Source of the DNA: Burkholderiaceae bacterium
GTDB taxonomy: Bacteria > Pseudomonadota > Gammaproteobacteria > Burkholderiales > Burkholderiaceae_C
Direction of reading: 5' to 3'
Length of the DNA stretch: 64,000 bases
Assembly (NCBI GenBank): GCA_016790575.1
Contig: JAEUOU010000023.1
Span: 1 to 64,000 of the forward strand
Part shown: in pieces, positions 1 through 9,871 of the stretch
How positions within the stretch are numbered: the stretch's first letter is position 1
Layout of the letters: each line of letters opens with the position of its first letter
The notes under the pieces: generated by a model
The model's database searches: none
The model's input: the letters and a program-made list of their open reading frames with translations, nothing else
What the model was told of the DNA's origin: nothing
Translations under genes and position numbers: made by a program

Positions 1-2916
1 AGATTTCATCAGCTCCCTACCCACTTTCCCTCGAAGGTAATAAGCCAGGAACAACCCATCAACCCCTGCCGGATTACGAAGCCTGAATCCGAAGCAGAAG
101 CTGTTCAAATATAGATCTGATACATCCTCGTTCAGTACAGCACACAGGGCTACTTCTTCTGGTGTCTCCGATGATCCGTTGAAAAGTAGATCACCTTTTT
201 GCACACGATTCTGAGTTTCGGAAGCCGATACCTTGACGCGATCAAATACGGAGCAATCAATGACGACATTCGACATTACATTCATGAATGTAATGTAGTG
301 TGACGAACCATCGCCGAAATCCTTCTTGGTCTTGCCGGTTAGACCTCCATACGTTGAGCCAAGGTCTCCCAAAGTTTTTACCTCCCACTCCGCGAAAAAT
401 CCCGGAAGACGTGACTCGCCAGAGATTAGCCCTTGCGTACCTGATGCACCGAGTTTTTGGATGTGTGCGTTTACGCGCTTGGAGAGGTGCGCTGCTTTAT
501 CGGTGAGCACCGGTAGCGGCAGAGCGTAGCGTTGCGCCAGTTGTCGAATGCGTCCAGTGAGGGCATTCGACACGCGGTCCAGCTCGCTTTGTATCGAGTT
601 AGCTAATGTCTCCAGCCATTTGTCATCGACCACCAGCGTCTTGATCTCTTCCTCAGTCAGCTTGGGGTACTTGGCATCCAGCTTGGCCTCAAGATCATCC
701 TGTGCCGCCTTCAGCTTGGCTTTGATATCGGTCTGCTTGTCGAGCAAGGCGGCGTACTCCTTCAGTGCCTTGTGCTCGTCGGCGTAGTCGGGATCTTTGC
801 TTATCTCTTTCAGGCGTGCTTTGACGGCCTTGGCGGTGATCTTTTGCTTGTCGCCTTCGCCTTCAATGACCTCGGTCAGCAGGCCTTCTTCGCCGCTGTT
901 CTCTTCCATCATCTCCTGAAGTTGCTGCTCCGCATCTGCCAGCTTGGCCTCAAGCGTCTCAATCGCATCGCGCTCAGCGGTGAAGTAACGAGCGATCAGA
1001 ATTGGCGCGGGAATCAGATCGGATTTGTATCGGCGCTTTCCCTTTGTGTAGTCAAAGGGTTCCTTTGGCCACACCAGTTTTCCATTCGCGTCTTTGATTT
1101 TGACCACTTCACGCGGTTGCGCACCGGCCTGCCAGCCAGCGTCGGCGATAAGGTAGCAGTCGTCTTGCATCGTCTCGGCCCAGTAGTCCATGAGGTGCTG
1201 GTACACGTCATAGGCATTGACGAGGGGCGTCGGCTTGAATCGGGCGAGCAAATCCTCGGACAGTGCCTCGATCAGTTGCTTTGGATGGCCGTTTTTCGCA
1301 AAGCCTTTCAGTTGCGGGGTGCGGGTTTGCTTCCAATCAGCAAAGACCTGCGTTGCTGCCTGATTGAATGCAGTGAACTCAGGATGCGCAAAGATGGTTG
1401 TCTTCACCTCGGCGATGGGCAGCTTCAACTGTGCGTAACCCGTGCGCCCGGCTGATTCGAACAGGGCGTTGCGCACACTGGGGATCACCTTCCAATAGTC
1501 ACCCAACGCATCAAGGTCACGCTCTGGAATCCCGCCACGTAAGTGGCCATCGATGTCCTGGATGTCTTCAGGTTCGGTGCTGTCGATGTAACGTGGCAGG
1601 TTGAGGTTGTAGTCGTTCTTGGGGTCTGCGATCTCGGTCAGCGGCACCATGCGCGAGTAGCGTGGCAACTCCGCCAACTTGGTGAAGGCATCAACGATCT
1701 TGTGAAGATCCTGCTCACGCAGGCGGTTCTTGGCACCGTCCTTGATGAAGCCCTTGGAGGCATCGATCATGAAGATGCCTTTGCGCGCTGAAGCGTTTTC
1801 CTTGTCCAGCACTAGGATGCAGGCGGGAATGCCCGTGCCGTAGAACAGGTTGCCCGGCAGGCCGATGATCCCTTTGAGAATGCCCGACCGCACCAGCTTC
1901 TCGCGGATGACAGCCTCGGCATTGCCCCGGAAAAGGACACCGTGAGGGAGAATGCAGGCACCTTTGCCGGTGCTCTTCATTGAGCGAATGATGTGCAGCA
2001 GGTAAGCGTAGTCGCCTTGCTTTTTCGGCGGTTCGCCCCAAGCAAAACGTTGGTGCGCATCGCTGGCAGGGGTCAGGCCGGTGCTCCAGGTCTTGTCTGA
2101 AAACGGCGGATTGGCGACGACGTAGTCATAGGTACGTAGCGACTCGCCATCCTTGAACTTCGGCGAGGCCAGCGTGTTGCCCTGCAGGATGTTGGCGGTT
2201 GGAAAGTCGTGCAGGATCATGTTCATACGGGCGAGACCAGCAGTGGTCACGTCCATTTCCTGCCCTTCCAACGTGATGTGTTTGCCAGCCTCGGCAGCCA
2301 CCTTGAGCAGCAAGGAGCCAGAGCCGCAGGTGGGGTCATACGCGGTGGTCGATGCCACTGCATTGGCTGGGGAGATGCCCACGACCTTGGCCATGATGCG
2401 ACTGACTTCGGATGGGGTATAGAACTGGCCTTTGCTCTTGCCGCTCTGCGAGGCGAAGTGCCGCATCAGGTATTCGTAGGCGTCACCCAGGATGTCGTCG
2501 TTCTCGGCACGGTTCTTCGAGAAATCCAGCTCGGGCTTTTGAAAGATGCCGATCAGGTTGCTGAGGCGATCCACCATCGCCTGACCTTCACCGAGCTTGT
2601 TCGGGTCATTGAAGTCAGGGAAGTCGCTGCGTGCAAGACGGGTGTTGGCGTCGATCAGGGGCTGAATGACCTGTGTGTTGATCTTGTCGCCAATATCGCT
2701 TTTGCCCTTGAGGGCAACCATGTCCTTGAAGCTGGCTCCGGGCGGAATGGTGACAGGCGGGGCAAAGTCATCAGAGTCCCCGTACTTGTCCGAGACGTAC
2801 TTTATGAACAGCATGAACAGGACGTAGTCCTTGTACTGGCTGGCATCCATGCCGCCGCGCAGTTCATCGCAACTGGCCCAGAGGGAGGAGTAGAGGTCTG
2901 ATTTCTTAATGGCCAT
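1..2916 (-). CDS. Type I restriction-modification HsdM-HsdS fusion protein (3' end outside window)
   Basis: One uninterrupted reading frame of 972 codons runs from an ATG at 2916 off the left edge. Residues 1 to about 600 are an N6-adenine methyltransferase subunit: N-terminal HsdM helical domain, SAM-binding motif DPTCGSG at about 194-200 and catalytic NPPF at 269-272. A long helical linker follows (about 600-830). From about residue 837 the sequence reads as a specificity-subunit target-recognition domain, starting near LPGFFAEWEVKTLGDLGSTY. HsdM and HsdS are normally separate proteins that assemble as M2S, so here modification and specificity are covalently joined. The gene starts 8 nt after the WYL regulator stop, so the two are probably co-transcribed. 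I translated the 480-bp junction codon by codon and saw no stop or frameshift. The second half of HsdS and any hsdR lie beyond the window. Confidence 0.88.
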   Translation of the reverse strand, partial: MAIKKSDLYSSLWASCDELRGGMDASQYKDYVLFMLFIKYVSDKYGDSDDFAPPVTIPPGASFKDMVALKGKSDIGDKINTQVIQPLIDANTRLARSDFPDFNDPNKLGEGQAMVDRLSNLIGIFQKPELDFSKNRAENDDILGDAYEYLMRHFASQSGKSKGQFYTPSEVSRIMAKVVGISPANAVASTTAYDPTCGSGSLLLKVAAEAGKHITLEGQEMDVTTAGLARMNMILHDFPTANILQGNTLASPKFKDGESLRTYDYVVANPPFSDKTWSTGLTPASDAHQRFAWGEPPKKQGDYAYLLHIIRSMKSTGKGACILPHGVLFRGNAEAVIREKLVRSGILKGIIGLPGNLFYGTGIPACILVLDKENASARKGIFMIDASKGFIKDGAKNRLREQDLHKIVDAFTKLAELPRYSRMVPLTEIADPKNDYNLNLPRYIDSTEPEDIQDIDGHLRGGIPERDLDALGDYWKVIPSVRNALFESAGRTGYAQLKLPIAEVKTTIFAHPEFTAFNQAATQVFADWKQTRTPQLKGFAKNGHPKQLIEALSEDLLARFKPTPLVNAYDVYQHLMDYWAETMQDDCYLIADAGWQAGAQPREVVKIKDANGKLVWPKEPFDYTKGKRRYKSDLIPAPILIARYFTAERDAIETLEAKLADAEQQLQEMMEENSGEEGLLTEVIEGEGDKQKITAKAVKARLKEISKDPDYADEHKALKEYAALLDKQTDIKAKLKAAQDDLEAKLDAKYPKLTEEEIKTLVVDDKWLETLANSIQSELDRVSNALTGRIRQLAQRYALPLPVLTDKAAHLSKRVNAHIQKLGASGTQGLISGESRLPGFFAEWEVKTLGDLGSTYGGLTGKTKKDFGDGSSHYITFMNVMSNVVIDCSVFDRVKVSASETQNRVQKGDLLFNGSSETPEEVALCAVLNEDVSDLYLNSFCFGFRLRNPAGVDGLFLAYYLRGKVGRELMKS

Positions 2917-2924
2917 TTGTGATC

Positions 2925-3827
2925 CTATTTCCGTGTTGTGCTTGTTGCCGGGGCGCGGTAGCCGGGCGCGAGCTTTGCGTTTTCGACGCCATACAGGGCC
3001 AGCGGGTCGTTGAGCCAAAGGCGGTACTGTTCTTCTGTGAGGCTGTGATTCGGTGAAGCATCCACGCTCCAGCGCAGCAGCATGTAGCCCGCCACCGCCG
3101 CGCGAACGCGCATCCGGATCGAGCCATCGGTCATCCCGTAGTCCATCTTGATGATCTCGGGGCGGGCGAGACGTGGATGCGGCACCAAGTCCAGCTCCAC
3201 GATCCGAGTCCACTGGATGTCGTTATCCGGGCGCTCGTTGGCCTTGGGTTCCTCATCGACCAAAGTCGGCGCTTCGATGCGGGTGACGACGAAGTCGCGG
3301 AACTCGCCGGACTTGCGGTCAAACGCCCGAACGTGCCAGCGCAGGCCGGTGTCAACCAGCGCAAAGGGAACGATGACCCGCTCGGACTCTCCGCTGCTCA
3401 TCGAGTGGTAACGGATGGCGATGGGTCGCTTGGCGTGGATGGCTCGGCAAATCGGGGCAAGTACCTCCATCTTGGGACTGCTCAAGGCGGCAGGTGACTC
3501 GCAGGGCAGAAGGGCGTGTGAATCCCCATTGACGCCATCGCCGAACCCCAAAGCGAGCGCTGACAGCACACGCTGTGAGGCGTGCTCAAACAAGGGGGCG
3601 AAGTCTTTGCCGATGCGATAGATCTTGTTGCTGCCGTCGAATTCGATGTTCTGAGGCGCGATCTCGCGGTACAGGGCAAGGTCTCGCGTTGCGCCTGCCG
3701 GAGCCACTCCGAAACGCCCGCTCAGATCAGGGCGACCAATCTCACCGAAGAAGTAGAGCCGGAAGTCGATGTACGCCAACCGCTCACGTTGGCCGTGGCT
3801 CAGGCTTTCGACGCGCTGGGGGTGCAT
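2925..3827 (-). CDS. BrxR/CapW-like WYL-domain transcriptional regulator
   Basis: A 300-residue protein with an N-terminal winged helix (about 10-75: RLAYIDFRLYFFGEIGRPDL, then RFGVAPAGATRDLALY), a WYL domain (about 130-215, including IAIRYHSMSSGE and RWHVRAFDRKSGEFRDF) and a C-terminal extension. This layout matches the BrxR/CapW regulators found upstream of BREX, CBASS and other defence loci, which repress their own operons and are thought to sense an infection-linked ligand. I chose the ATG at 3827 because GAGGAG lies 9 nt upstream of it; a GTG at 3848 would add seven residues. It is directly upstream of the HsdM-HsdS gene on the same strand, so its likely job is to control that restriction system. 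The specific ligand is unknown. Confidence 0.82.
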   Translation of the reverse strand: MHPQRVESLSHGQRERLAYIDFRLYFFGEIGRPDLSGRFGVAPAGATRDLALYREIAPQNIEFDGSNKIYRIGKDFAPLFEHASQRVLSALALGFGDGVNGDSHALLPCESPAALSSPKMEVLAPICRAIHAKRPIAIRYHSMSSGESERVIVPFALVDTGLRWHVRAFDRKSGEFRDFVVTRIEAPTLVDEEPKANERPDNDIQWTRIVELDLVPHPRLARPEIIKMDYGMTDGSIRMRVRAAVAGYMLLRWSVDASPNHSLTEEQYRLWLNDPLALYGVENAKLAPGYRAPATSTTRK

Positions 3828-3907
3828 AGGCTGCTGCTCCTCATCCACGACAGACGACGGTAAGACCGGAATTGGTTTTATGTTTGTTCATTGCTAGGCA
3901 GTTTATA

Positions 3908-3922
3908 TCATCAAACTGATGA
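3908..3922. promoter_or_regulatory. Inverted repeat, candidate operator for the WYL regulator
   Basis: TCATCA-AAC-TGATGA is a perfect 6-bp inverted repeat about 80 bp upstream of the regulator start, in the 250-bp gap between it and the AlpA-like gene. BrxR-type proteins bind inverted repeats upstream of their own gene, so this is a plausible autoregulatory site. No other function was seen in the gap. The assignment rests on position only. Confidence 0.3.
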
Positions 3923-4079
3923 CATTATGCGCCGCAAATCAGATTTTTTCAAACCGATCAGCAACAGCCGCTGGGTGGGCAGTCCCGGTCGTGATGGCGA
4001 GTTCGGTTCCGCGTTTCGGAATTGAACCCGCGTCCGCAGTTTTGAACGACTGCGGATTGCTCTTGCCGGAGTGGAGGTG

Positions 4080-4358
4080 TTACTCCCCGCCAGCGCGCAG
4101 GCCAGCCACCACATCGCGGACAGTCATGTTCTGGATGACCTCGGGCGTGCTTGGCTCATCTGGTGTTGCCTGTCTGGGCACGGGCTTGCGCAGTCCGTTG
4201 CGTTCGAATTCGAGGACATCGCTCATCGCGTAACGCACCATCTGGCCCAGCTTGACGAAGGGTGGGCCGCGCCGAACGGTGCGCCAGCGAGTAAGGGTCT
4301 TGCTGCTCATCGCCCAGCGGGCGGCCAGATCGACTTCGGAAAGGAATTGCTCGCTCAT
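4080..4358 (-). CDS. AlpA/excisionase-like helix-turn-helix protein
   Basis: A 92-residue protein with an N-terminal MerR-type helix-turn-helix (FLSEVDLAARWAMSSKTLTR, then WRTVRRGPPFVKLGQMVRY), the fold of AlpA/Xis-like small DNA-binding proteins. The start ATG at 4358 is preceded by a good ribosome-binding site (GGAGGT). Such proteins are often carried by integrated elements, where they control excision or transcription. It lies between the restriction genes and tRNA-Lys, but no integrase is visible in this window. It may instead regulate neighbouring accessory genes. The C-terminal 35 residues match no domain I recognise. Confidence 0.65.
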   Translation of the reverse strand: MSEQFLSEVDLAARWAMSSKTLTRWRTVRRGPPFVKLGQMVRYAMSDVLEFERNGLRKPVPRQATPDEPSTPEVIQNMTVRDVVAGLRAGGE

Positions 4359-4542
4359 CGTTACCTCCAGTGAATGGACACGATGAAGGCGCTGCTGGCC
4401 GCTACAGGCAAGCGAAATTGGGGGCTGTCAAGGCCAACTACCGCCCATTAGCGACGAAAAACGGGATAACATTCCAACGGCAGGCTTAGTCGGCCGCGTG
4501 GGGTCGCCTGAGCACCACCATCCAACAGCGGCCGGTTTACGG

Positions 4543-4618
4543 GGGTTCTTAGCTCAGTTGGTAGAGCAGCGGACTCTTAATCCGTAGGTCGTAGGTTCGA
4601 ATCCTACAGGACCCACCA
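4543..4618 (+). tRNA. tRNA-Lys (anticodon CTT)
   Basis: A 76-nt cloverleaf: acceptor arm GGGTTCT pairs with AGGACCC, the D-loop contains AGTTGGTAGAG, the anticodon loop is CTCTTAA (anticodon CTT), the T-loop is GGTTCGAATCC, and the 3' CCA is encoded. It separates the restriction/AlpA block on its 5' side from conserved housekeeping genes on its 3' side. Confidence 0.96.
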
Positions 4619-4651
4619 ATCCCGCATCGCAGCCGTAGCGCCGATCACCCA

Positions 4652-5416
4652 ATGGCCTCCGACACACCGTTTCTGTCCTGGCTCGAACCGGGTGACGCGT
4701 TTCCCGATGTCCATGCGGCGTGGAGCCAAGGCAGCGCAGCGCCCGGCCTGCTCGCTGCGGGCGGCGCACTTGATGTCGACAGCCTTCGCCGGGCGTACGC
4801 CAGTGGCATCTTTCCCTGGTTCAGTGCGGGACAGCCGATTCTGTGGTGGAGTCCGGATCCCCGCATGGTGCTGCGGACCGATCGATTCAAGCTGCATCAC
4901 TCGCTGCGCCGGAAAATCCGCAGTCTGCTGCGACAGTCGCGACTTGAAGTGCGCTTCGACTCCCGCTTCGATACCGTCATCGAAGCCTGCGCGACTTCGC
5001 CCAGGGCCGGGCAAAACGGCACCTGGATCGTGCCCGAAATGATTGCTGCCTACAGGGCCTTGCATCGGTCGGGCGACGCCCATAGCGTCGAAACCTGGAT
5101 AGACGGCGAGATCGCTGGCGGCCTGTACTTCGTCGCCCAAGGTCGGGCGGTATTCGGGGAGTCCATGTTCGCCCGGGTATCCGATGCATCCAAAATCGCC
5201 CTGGCGGCCTTGGTTGCGTTCAGCCGCCATCACGCCATCGACCGGATCGACTGCCAGCAAAATACTCGCCACCTGGCCTCGTTGGGAGCCACGGAAACTG
5301 CACGGTCGGAGTTTCTGGAACACCTCGCGATTGACCGGCGCAAACCGAGCCCCGCGTGGCGTTTCGCCGCCGTATACTGGGACACACTGCTGCACCAGCC
5401 TGACCGCCATCCGTGA
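4652..5416 (+). CDS. aat: Leucyl/phenylalanyl-tRNA--protein transferase
   Basis: A 254-residue L/F-transferase that moves Leu or Phe from aminoacyl-tRNA to N-terminal Lys or Arg of proteins, marking them for ClpS/ClpAP degradation. Diagnostic segments are [44 protein letters not shown] and the C-terminal DRIDCQ. Length is normal for the family. It overlaps the next gene, bpt, by 4 nt (GTGA), so the two N-degron enzymes are translationally coupled. The tRNA-Lys gene ends 33 nt upstream. Confidence 0.96.
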   Translation: MASDTPFLSWLEPGDAFPDVHAAWSQGSAAPGLLAAGGALDVDSLRRAYASGIFPWFSAGQPILWWSPDPRMVLRTDRFKLHHSLRRKIRSLLRQSRLEVRFDSRFDTVIEACATSPRAGQNGTWIVPEMIAAYRALHRSGDAHSVETWIDGEIAGGLYFVAQGRAVFGESMFARVSDASKIALAALVAFSRHHAIDRIDCQQNTRHLASLGATETARSEFLEHLAIDRRKPSPAWRFAAVYWDTLLHQPDRHP

Positions 5417-6153
5417 CGCGTCTCAAAGACCTCCCCCTCCAGACACTGCAGTTCTACGCCACAGCGCCGTACCCCTGCAGTTATCTCGCTGACCATGTCG
5501 CACGGTCGCAGGTTGCAACACCCAGCCACCTGATCCGCAACGACCAGTATTCTGAATTGGTCGAAAGAGGCTTTCGCCGCAGCGGTCTTTTCACCTATCG
5601 GCCGTACTGCGACGGCTGCATGGACTGTGTACCGATCCGGATTCCGGTGGACCGGTTTGCGCCAAATCGAAGCCAGCGGCGCGCCTGGAAACAGCATCAG
5701 GGTTTGCAGGCCCGAGTGCTACGGCTTGGATTCGATCCCGAACACTATGCGCTGTATCTGCGCTATCAGACAAGCCGCCATGCGGGAAGCGGCATGGACC
5801 ACGATAGCGTGGACCAATACAGTCAGTTCCTGTTGCAAAGCCGGGTCAATTCCCGCTTGGTGGAGTTCCGCGAAGCAGCGGAACCCGGCACTCTTGGCGC
5901 GCTCCGCATGGTCTCCATCCTTGACGTTCTCAACGGCGGACTTTCTGCCGTATACACATTTTTCGACCCGGCGCCGCAATCGAGCCTGGGAACGTTCAAC
6001 ATCCTGTGGCAGATCGCCCAAGCCCGTCAGCTGGGTTTGCAGTTCGTCTATCTCGGCTACTGGATCGGTGCGAGCAACAAGATGGCATACAAGGCCCGCT
6101 TCCGGCCACACCAGCGTCTTATCGGCGAGCAATGGATTGACGCGACGGACTGA
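5413..6153 (+). CDS. bpt: Aspartate/glutamate leucyltransferase (Bpt)
   Basis: A 246-residue member of the bacterial arginyltransferase-like family, which adds leucine to proteins starting with Asp or Glu. The N-terminal [11 protein letters not shown] and the Cys-rich [18 protein letters not shown] are signatures of the family, as is the C-terminal [20 protein letters not shown]. The GTG start overlaps the aat stop codon (GTGA). Together aat and bpt form the bacterial N-end rule tagging pair; their adjacency is typical of beta- and gammaproteobacteria. Confidence 0.96.
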   Translation: MTRLKDLPLQTLQFYATAPYPCSYLADHVARSQVATPSHLIRNDQYSELVERGFRRSGLFTYRPYCDGCMDCVPIRIPVDRFAPNRSQRRAWKQHQGLQARVLRLGFDPEHYALYLRYQTSRHAGSGMDHDSVDQYSQFLLQSRVNSRLVEFREAAEPGTLGALRMVSILDVLNGGLSAVYTFFDPAPQSSLGTFNILWQIAQARQLGLQFVYLGYWIGASNKMAYKARFRPHQRLIGEQWIDATD

Positions 6154-6227
6154 ATCCGCCGAACCCGCGGTGATACGGACCCTTCGGATCCCGCATCGTA
6201 AAATCAAGACCCCTTCGCGCCCGCCCT

Positions 6228-7022
6228 ATGCACAAGAAAAACGATCCGAACCTGTCCGTCCCGACCATTCAGGTGCTCGAACGGGCTTTTGCATTGATTG
6301 ACGTCATGGCTTCCCGGGAAGATGCGCTTTCGCTCAAGGAAATCAGCGAGAAAACCGGTTTGCATCCGTCAACGGCTCATCGCATCCTCAATGACCTTGC
6401 CATCGGGCGATTCGTTGACCGACCCGAGGCCGGACACTACCGCCTTGGAATGCGTTTGCTCGAACTGGGAAACGTCGTCAAGGGCCGGCTCAATGTCCGA
6501 GATGCTGCGGTCGGGCCAATGCGCGAGCTGCACAAACAGATTCAGCAGCCAGTCAACCTGAGCCTGCGCCAAGGCGACGAAATCGTCTATATCGAGCGGG
6601 CTTTCAGCGAACGCTCAGGCATGCAGGTGGTTCGTGCCATTGGTGGCCGCGCGGCATTGCATCTGACGTCTGTCGGCAAATTGTTCCTTGCCGCCGATGA
6701 TCCAGAGCGCGTGCGCAACTATGCAGCCCGCACCGGCCTGAGTGGTCAGACCCGCAACAGCATCACCCAGCTCAGTGCGTTGGAACGCGAACTGGCAAAG
6801 GTACGCCAGCTCGGCATCGCACGGGACAACGAAGAACTTGAACTTGGGGTTAGGTGTATGGCCGCAGGCATCTACGACGACCAAGACAAACTGATTGCAG
6901 GCTTGTCGATCTCCGCGCCGGCCGACCGACTTGACGAGGGATGGCTGCCACGTTTGCGATCCACGGCCGAAGCCATCTCGGCAACCATGGGTATGCATTC
7001 CGCCGGGACACCCAAACGCTGA
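6228..7022 (+). CDS. IclR-family transcriptional regulator
   Basis: A 264-residue regulator with an N-terminal winged helix-turn-helix (about 10-75, LSLKEISEKTGLHPSTAHRI) and a C-terminal IclR effector-binding domain (about 90-255, with RGGRAALHLTSVGKLFLA-like and GVRCMAAGIYDD segments). IclR proteins control aromatic or carboxylate catabolism and often bind a small acid. It is monocistronic here, convergent with the endopeptidase gene, so no target can be read from its neighbours. Confidence 0.92.
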   Translation: MHKKNDPNLSVPTIQVLERAFALIDVMASREDALSLKEISEKTGLHPSTAHRILNDLAIGRFVDRPEAGHYRLGMRLLELGNVVKGRLNVRDAAVGPMRELHKQIQQPVNLSLRQGDEIVYIERAFSERSGMQVVRAIGGRAALHLTSVGKLFLAADDPERVRNYAARTGLSGQTRNSITQLSALERELAKVRQLGIARDNEELELGVRCMAAGIYDDQDKLIAGLSISAPADRLDEGWLPRLRSTAEAISATMGMHSAGTPKR

Positions 7023-7059
7023 AAGGCCAGCAATGCGGGCGCCCGTACTGCCCCCGGTT

Positions 7060-8178
7060 TCAGCCTTGTTGCACGGGGTTGCGCGCAGGCGCTGAAGTGA
7101 CAGGACGATTGGTTTCAACCCACCGACGAACGCGCTCCGCGTCGCCGAGCCGACTGAGTTTTCCCGCCGAATCCAGAAAGACCATGATCAGTTTGCGGCC
7201 GGAGATTTTCGCCTGCATCACCAGGCATTGACCGGCCTCGGAGATGTAGCCTGTCTTTTGGAGGCCAATTTCCCATTCCGGGTTCTTGACCAGCCGGTTG
7301 GTATTGTTGAACTGCAGCGTCCGGTGTCCGACCGTGACCTCACGTCCCGGCGATGTCGAAAGATCCCGGAGCACGGCATCCTGGTAGGCGGTCGCCACCA
7401 AAACGGCGAGGTCCGACGCACTCGACTGGTTGCGGCTCGAAAGCCCGGTCGGCTCGACAAACCGGGTGTCCTGCATGCCCAATGAACGCGCCCGTTCATT
7501 CATCCGTTGTACAAATACACCCGATCCCCCCGGGTAGGTCCGACCCAATGCACTGGCGGCCCGGTTCTCGCTCGACATCAATGCCAGGTGCATCAGTTCG
7601 CCACGCGTCAGGGTGCTACCGACGGCAAGTCTTGAAGTGCTTCCCTTTTCCGTATCGACATCCTCGGCCGTGATGGTGACCGGTTCGTCCATCGGCAGTT
7701 TCGATTCACTGATGATCAACCCCGTCATCAGCTTGGTAATCGACGCGATCGGAAGGACCGCATGATCATTCTTGCTGAACAGAACCTCGCGAGTGTCCTG
7801 ATCCACAATCAGCGCCACGCTGGAGCGCAGGTCCAGAGGATCCTGCATTTCATGGAGGCCAGCGAGCTTTCCGTAAGAAGGACGAGCCGGGGCGACAACC
7901 CGCACGATGGCTTGATTGCGTTGCCTGGCCTTGGCGCCCCCTGCCAAGCGCGCCTCGCGTCCGCCGGAAGCTTTTCGCTGGGCGCTTCGCGCTTTCTGGG
8001 CAACCGGTTTGCGAACCACGGTCGCCTTGGTGGCCTGCTTTGTGACTGCCTGATTTCCGCGCGATGACGCTTCAGCCGAAGCGGCGATGGACAGGCTAGC
8101 GACCATCAACGCGCACCCCGTACAAAACCCGATCGTCCTGCGACGAAGCGATTCAGTCAATTTCACTTCATTTTTCAT
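7060..8178 (-). CDS. pbpG: D-alanyl-D-alanine endopeptidase (PBP7/PbpG-like)
   Basis: A 372-residue serine peptidase of the penicillin-binding family, cleaving peptidoglycan cross-links in the periplasm. Motifs in order: SxxK as SITK (Ser146), SxN in SSENRAAS, and KTG in LQKTGYISEAG. Residues 1-38 form a signal peptide ending near SAEA. A Lys/Arg/Ala-rich linker (about 40-100) that may contact the envelope precedes the catalytic domain. I chose the ATG at 8178 because it gives a standard signal peptide; an upstream TTG at 8205 is less likely. It is on the same strand as leuA, behind a terminator-like hairpin. Confidence 0.93.
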   Translation of the reverse strand: MKNEVKLTESLRRRTIGFCTGCALMVASLSIAASAEASSRGNQAVTKQATKATVVRKPVAQKARSAQRKASGGREARLAGGAKARQRNQAIVRVVAPARPSYGKLAGLHEMQDPLDLRSSVALIVDQDTREVLFSKNDHAVLPIASITKLMTGLIISESKLPMDEPVTITAEDVDTEKGSTSRLAVGSTLTRGELMHLALMSSENRAASALGRTYPGGSGVFVQRMNERARSLGMQDTRFVEPTGLSSRNQSSASDLAVLVATAYQDAVLRDLSTSPGREVTVGHRTLQFNNTNRLVKNPEWEIGLQKTGYISEAGQCLVMQAKISGRKLIMVFLDSAGKLSRLGDAERVRRWVETNRPVTSAPARNPVQQG

Positions 8179-8227
8179 AGTGTCGGGCCACGCTTCTTCG
8201 GTCAATGGCCAGCAATATAAACGATGA

Positions 8228-8257
8228 ATCCACGCAAGTTCAACAACTTGCGTGGAT
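8228..8257 (-). terminator. Stem-loop between leuA and pbpG
   Basis: A perfect 13-bp stem (ATCCACGCAAGTT with its complement) closes a 4-nt loop just past the leuA stop. The run of T on the leuA sense strand comes before rather than after the stem, so it may be a processing or attenuating hairpin rather than a classic intrinsic terminator. Confidence 0.55.
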
Positions 8258-8286
8258 TTACTAGAAAAAAAATGAAGTATCGGCGG

Positions 8287-9825
8287 TCAGCCCTGCGCAG
8301 CCACCCGATCAGACTTGTCCTGCAGCTTGTTCAACGCGCTGAGGTAGGCTTTGGCCGATGCCACCACGATGTCGGGATCGGCACCGACGCCGTTCACAAC
8401 CCGCCCACTGTTTTGAAGCCGGACGGTCACTTCGCCCTGGCTTTCCGTGGAACCACTGATGGCATTGACCGAATACAGCACCATTTCCGCACCGCTGCGG
8501 ACATGCTGCTCAATCGCCTTGAGGGACGCGTCCACTGGCCCGTTGCCATCGGATTCCCCCCGAACCTCCTGCCCCCCTACGGTGAAAACGACACTGGCAT
8601 GGGGGCGCTCGCCGGTTTCACTATGCTGGGACAACGATACGAGACCATAGTGCTCCCGCTCGGGCGTCACGCTTTCATCACTGACCAGAGCCAGGATGTC
8701 TTCGTCGAAAATCTCGCTCTTGCGATCGGCCAACTCTTTGAACCGGGTAAATGCGGTATTGATCGCGGTTTCACTGTCAAGCGCCGCACCCAGTTCCAAC
8801 AAGCGCTGCTTGAATGCGTTCCGGCCGCTGAGTTTGCCCAGGACAATCTTGTTTGCGCTCCAGCCAACGTCTTCCGCTCGCATGATCTCGTAGGTATCAC
8901 GGGCCTTGAGCACTCCATCCTGATGTATTCCGGACGCATGTGCGAACGCGTTGGCACCGACTACCGCCTTGTTGGGCTGCACAACGAAGCCCGTGGTCTG
9001 GCTGACCATCCGGCTGGCCGCCACAATGTGATGGGTATCAATTCCGACCTCAAGTCCGAAGTAATCCTTGCGCGTCTTCACGGCCATGACCACTTCTTCA
9101 AGCGAGCAATTGCCCGCCCGCTCACCAAGCCCGTTGATGGTGCACTCGACCTGGCGGGCGCCACCGATCTTCACGCCAGCCAGGGAGTTGGCCACTGCCA
9201 TGCCCAGATCATTGTGGCAATGCACAGACCAGATCGCCTTGTCGCTGTTCGGAATGCGCTCCCGCAGTGTCTTGATGAAGTTCCCGTATAACTCGGGAAC
9301 GGCATATCCCACCGTATCGGGCACATTGATCGTCGAGGCACCTGCGGTAATCACAGCCTCGAGAACACGGCAAAGGAAGTCCATGTCGCTACGGTAACCA
9401 TCTTCTGGGCTGAACTCGACACCAGCGACCAGATTGCGTGCAAAACGAACCGAAAGTCTGGCCTGCTCAAGCACCTCTTCCGGTGTCATGCGCAGCTTTT
9501 TTTCCATGTGCAAAGGCGAAGTGGCAATGAAGGTATGGATACGCGCATTGGCCGCACCCTTCAGAGCCTCGGCGGCCCGGGAGATATCACGATCGTTGGC
9601 ACGCGAAAGCGAACAGACCGTGGAATCCTTGATTGCATCTGCGATACAGCGCACCGCCTCGAAATCACCGTTGGAACTGGCAGCAAAGCCGGCCTCGATC
9701 ACATCAACGCGAAGGCGCTCCAGTTGCCGAGCAATACGCAGCTTTTCGTCGCGAGTCATCGAGGCCCCGGGCGATTGTTCGCCGTCGCGCAAAGTCGTGT
9801 CGAAAATGATCAGCTTTTCGGTCAT
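8287..9825 (-). CDS. leuA: 2-isopropylmalate synthase
   Basis: A 512-residue enzyme condensing acetyl-CoA with 2-oxoisovalerate, the first step of leucine synthesis. The N-terminal TIM-barrel carries [28 protein letters not shown] and NGLGERAGN; the C-terminal LeuA dimer domain holds the leucine-feedback site. The ATG at 9825 follows AGGAG; the frame is open further upstream but that extension has no homologous look. It is preceded by a leader peptide and terminator hairpin (see separate entries), and lies downstream of ilvBHC on the same strand, forming a branched-chain amino-acid cluster. Confidence 0.97.
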   Translation of the reverse strand: MTEKLIIFDTTLRDGEQSPGASMTRDEKLRIARQLERLRVDVIEAGFAASSNGDFEAVRCIADAIKDSTVCSLSRANDRDISRAAEALKGAANARIHTFIATSPLHMEKKLRMTPEEVLEQARLSVRFARNLVAGVEFSPEDGYRSDMDFLCRVLEAVITAGASTINVPDTVGYAVPELYGNFIKTLRERIPNSDKAIWSVHCHNDLGMAVANSLAGVKIGGARQVECTINGLGERAGNCSLEEVVMAVKTRKDYFGLEVGIDTHHIVAASRMVSQTTGFVVQPNKAVVGANAFAHASGIHQDGVLKARDTYEIMRAEDVGWSANKIVLGKLSGRNAFKQRLLELGAALDSETAINTAFTRFKELADRKSEIFDEDILALVSDESVTPEREHYGLVSLSQHSETGERPHASVVFTVGGQEVRGESDGNGPVDASLKAIEQHVRSGAEMVLYSVNAISGSTESQGEVTVRLQNSGRVVNGVGADPDIVVASAKAYLSALNKLQDKSDRVAAQG

Positions 9826-9871
9826 GGTTGGCTCCTGAGGTGCACGTTGTTGATGGAAAACGCAAGAATGT

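Noticed and set aside
4543-4618. tRNA-Lys 3' end as the attachment site of the left-hand accessory block
   Set aside because: The accessory block lies on the 5' side, no integrase is present, and I saw no second copy of the tRNA 3' end in the 4.5 kb available.
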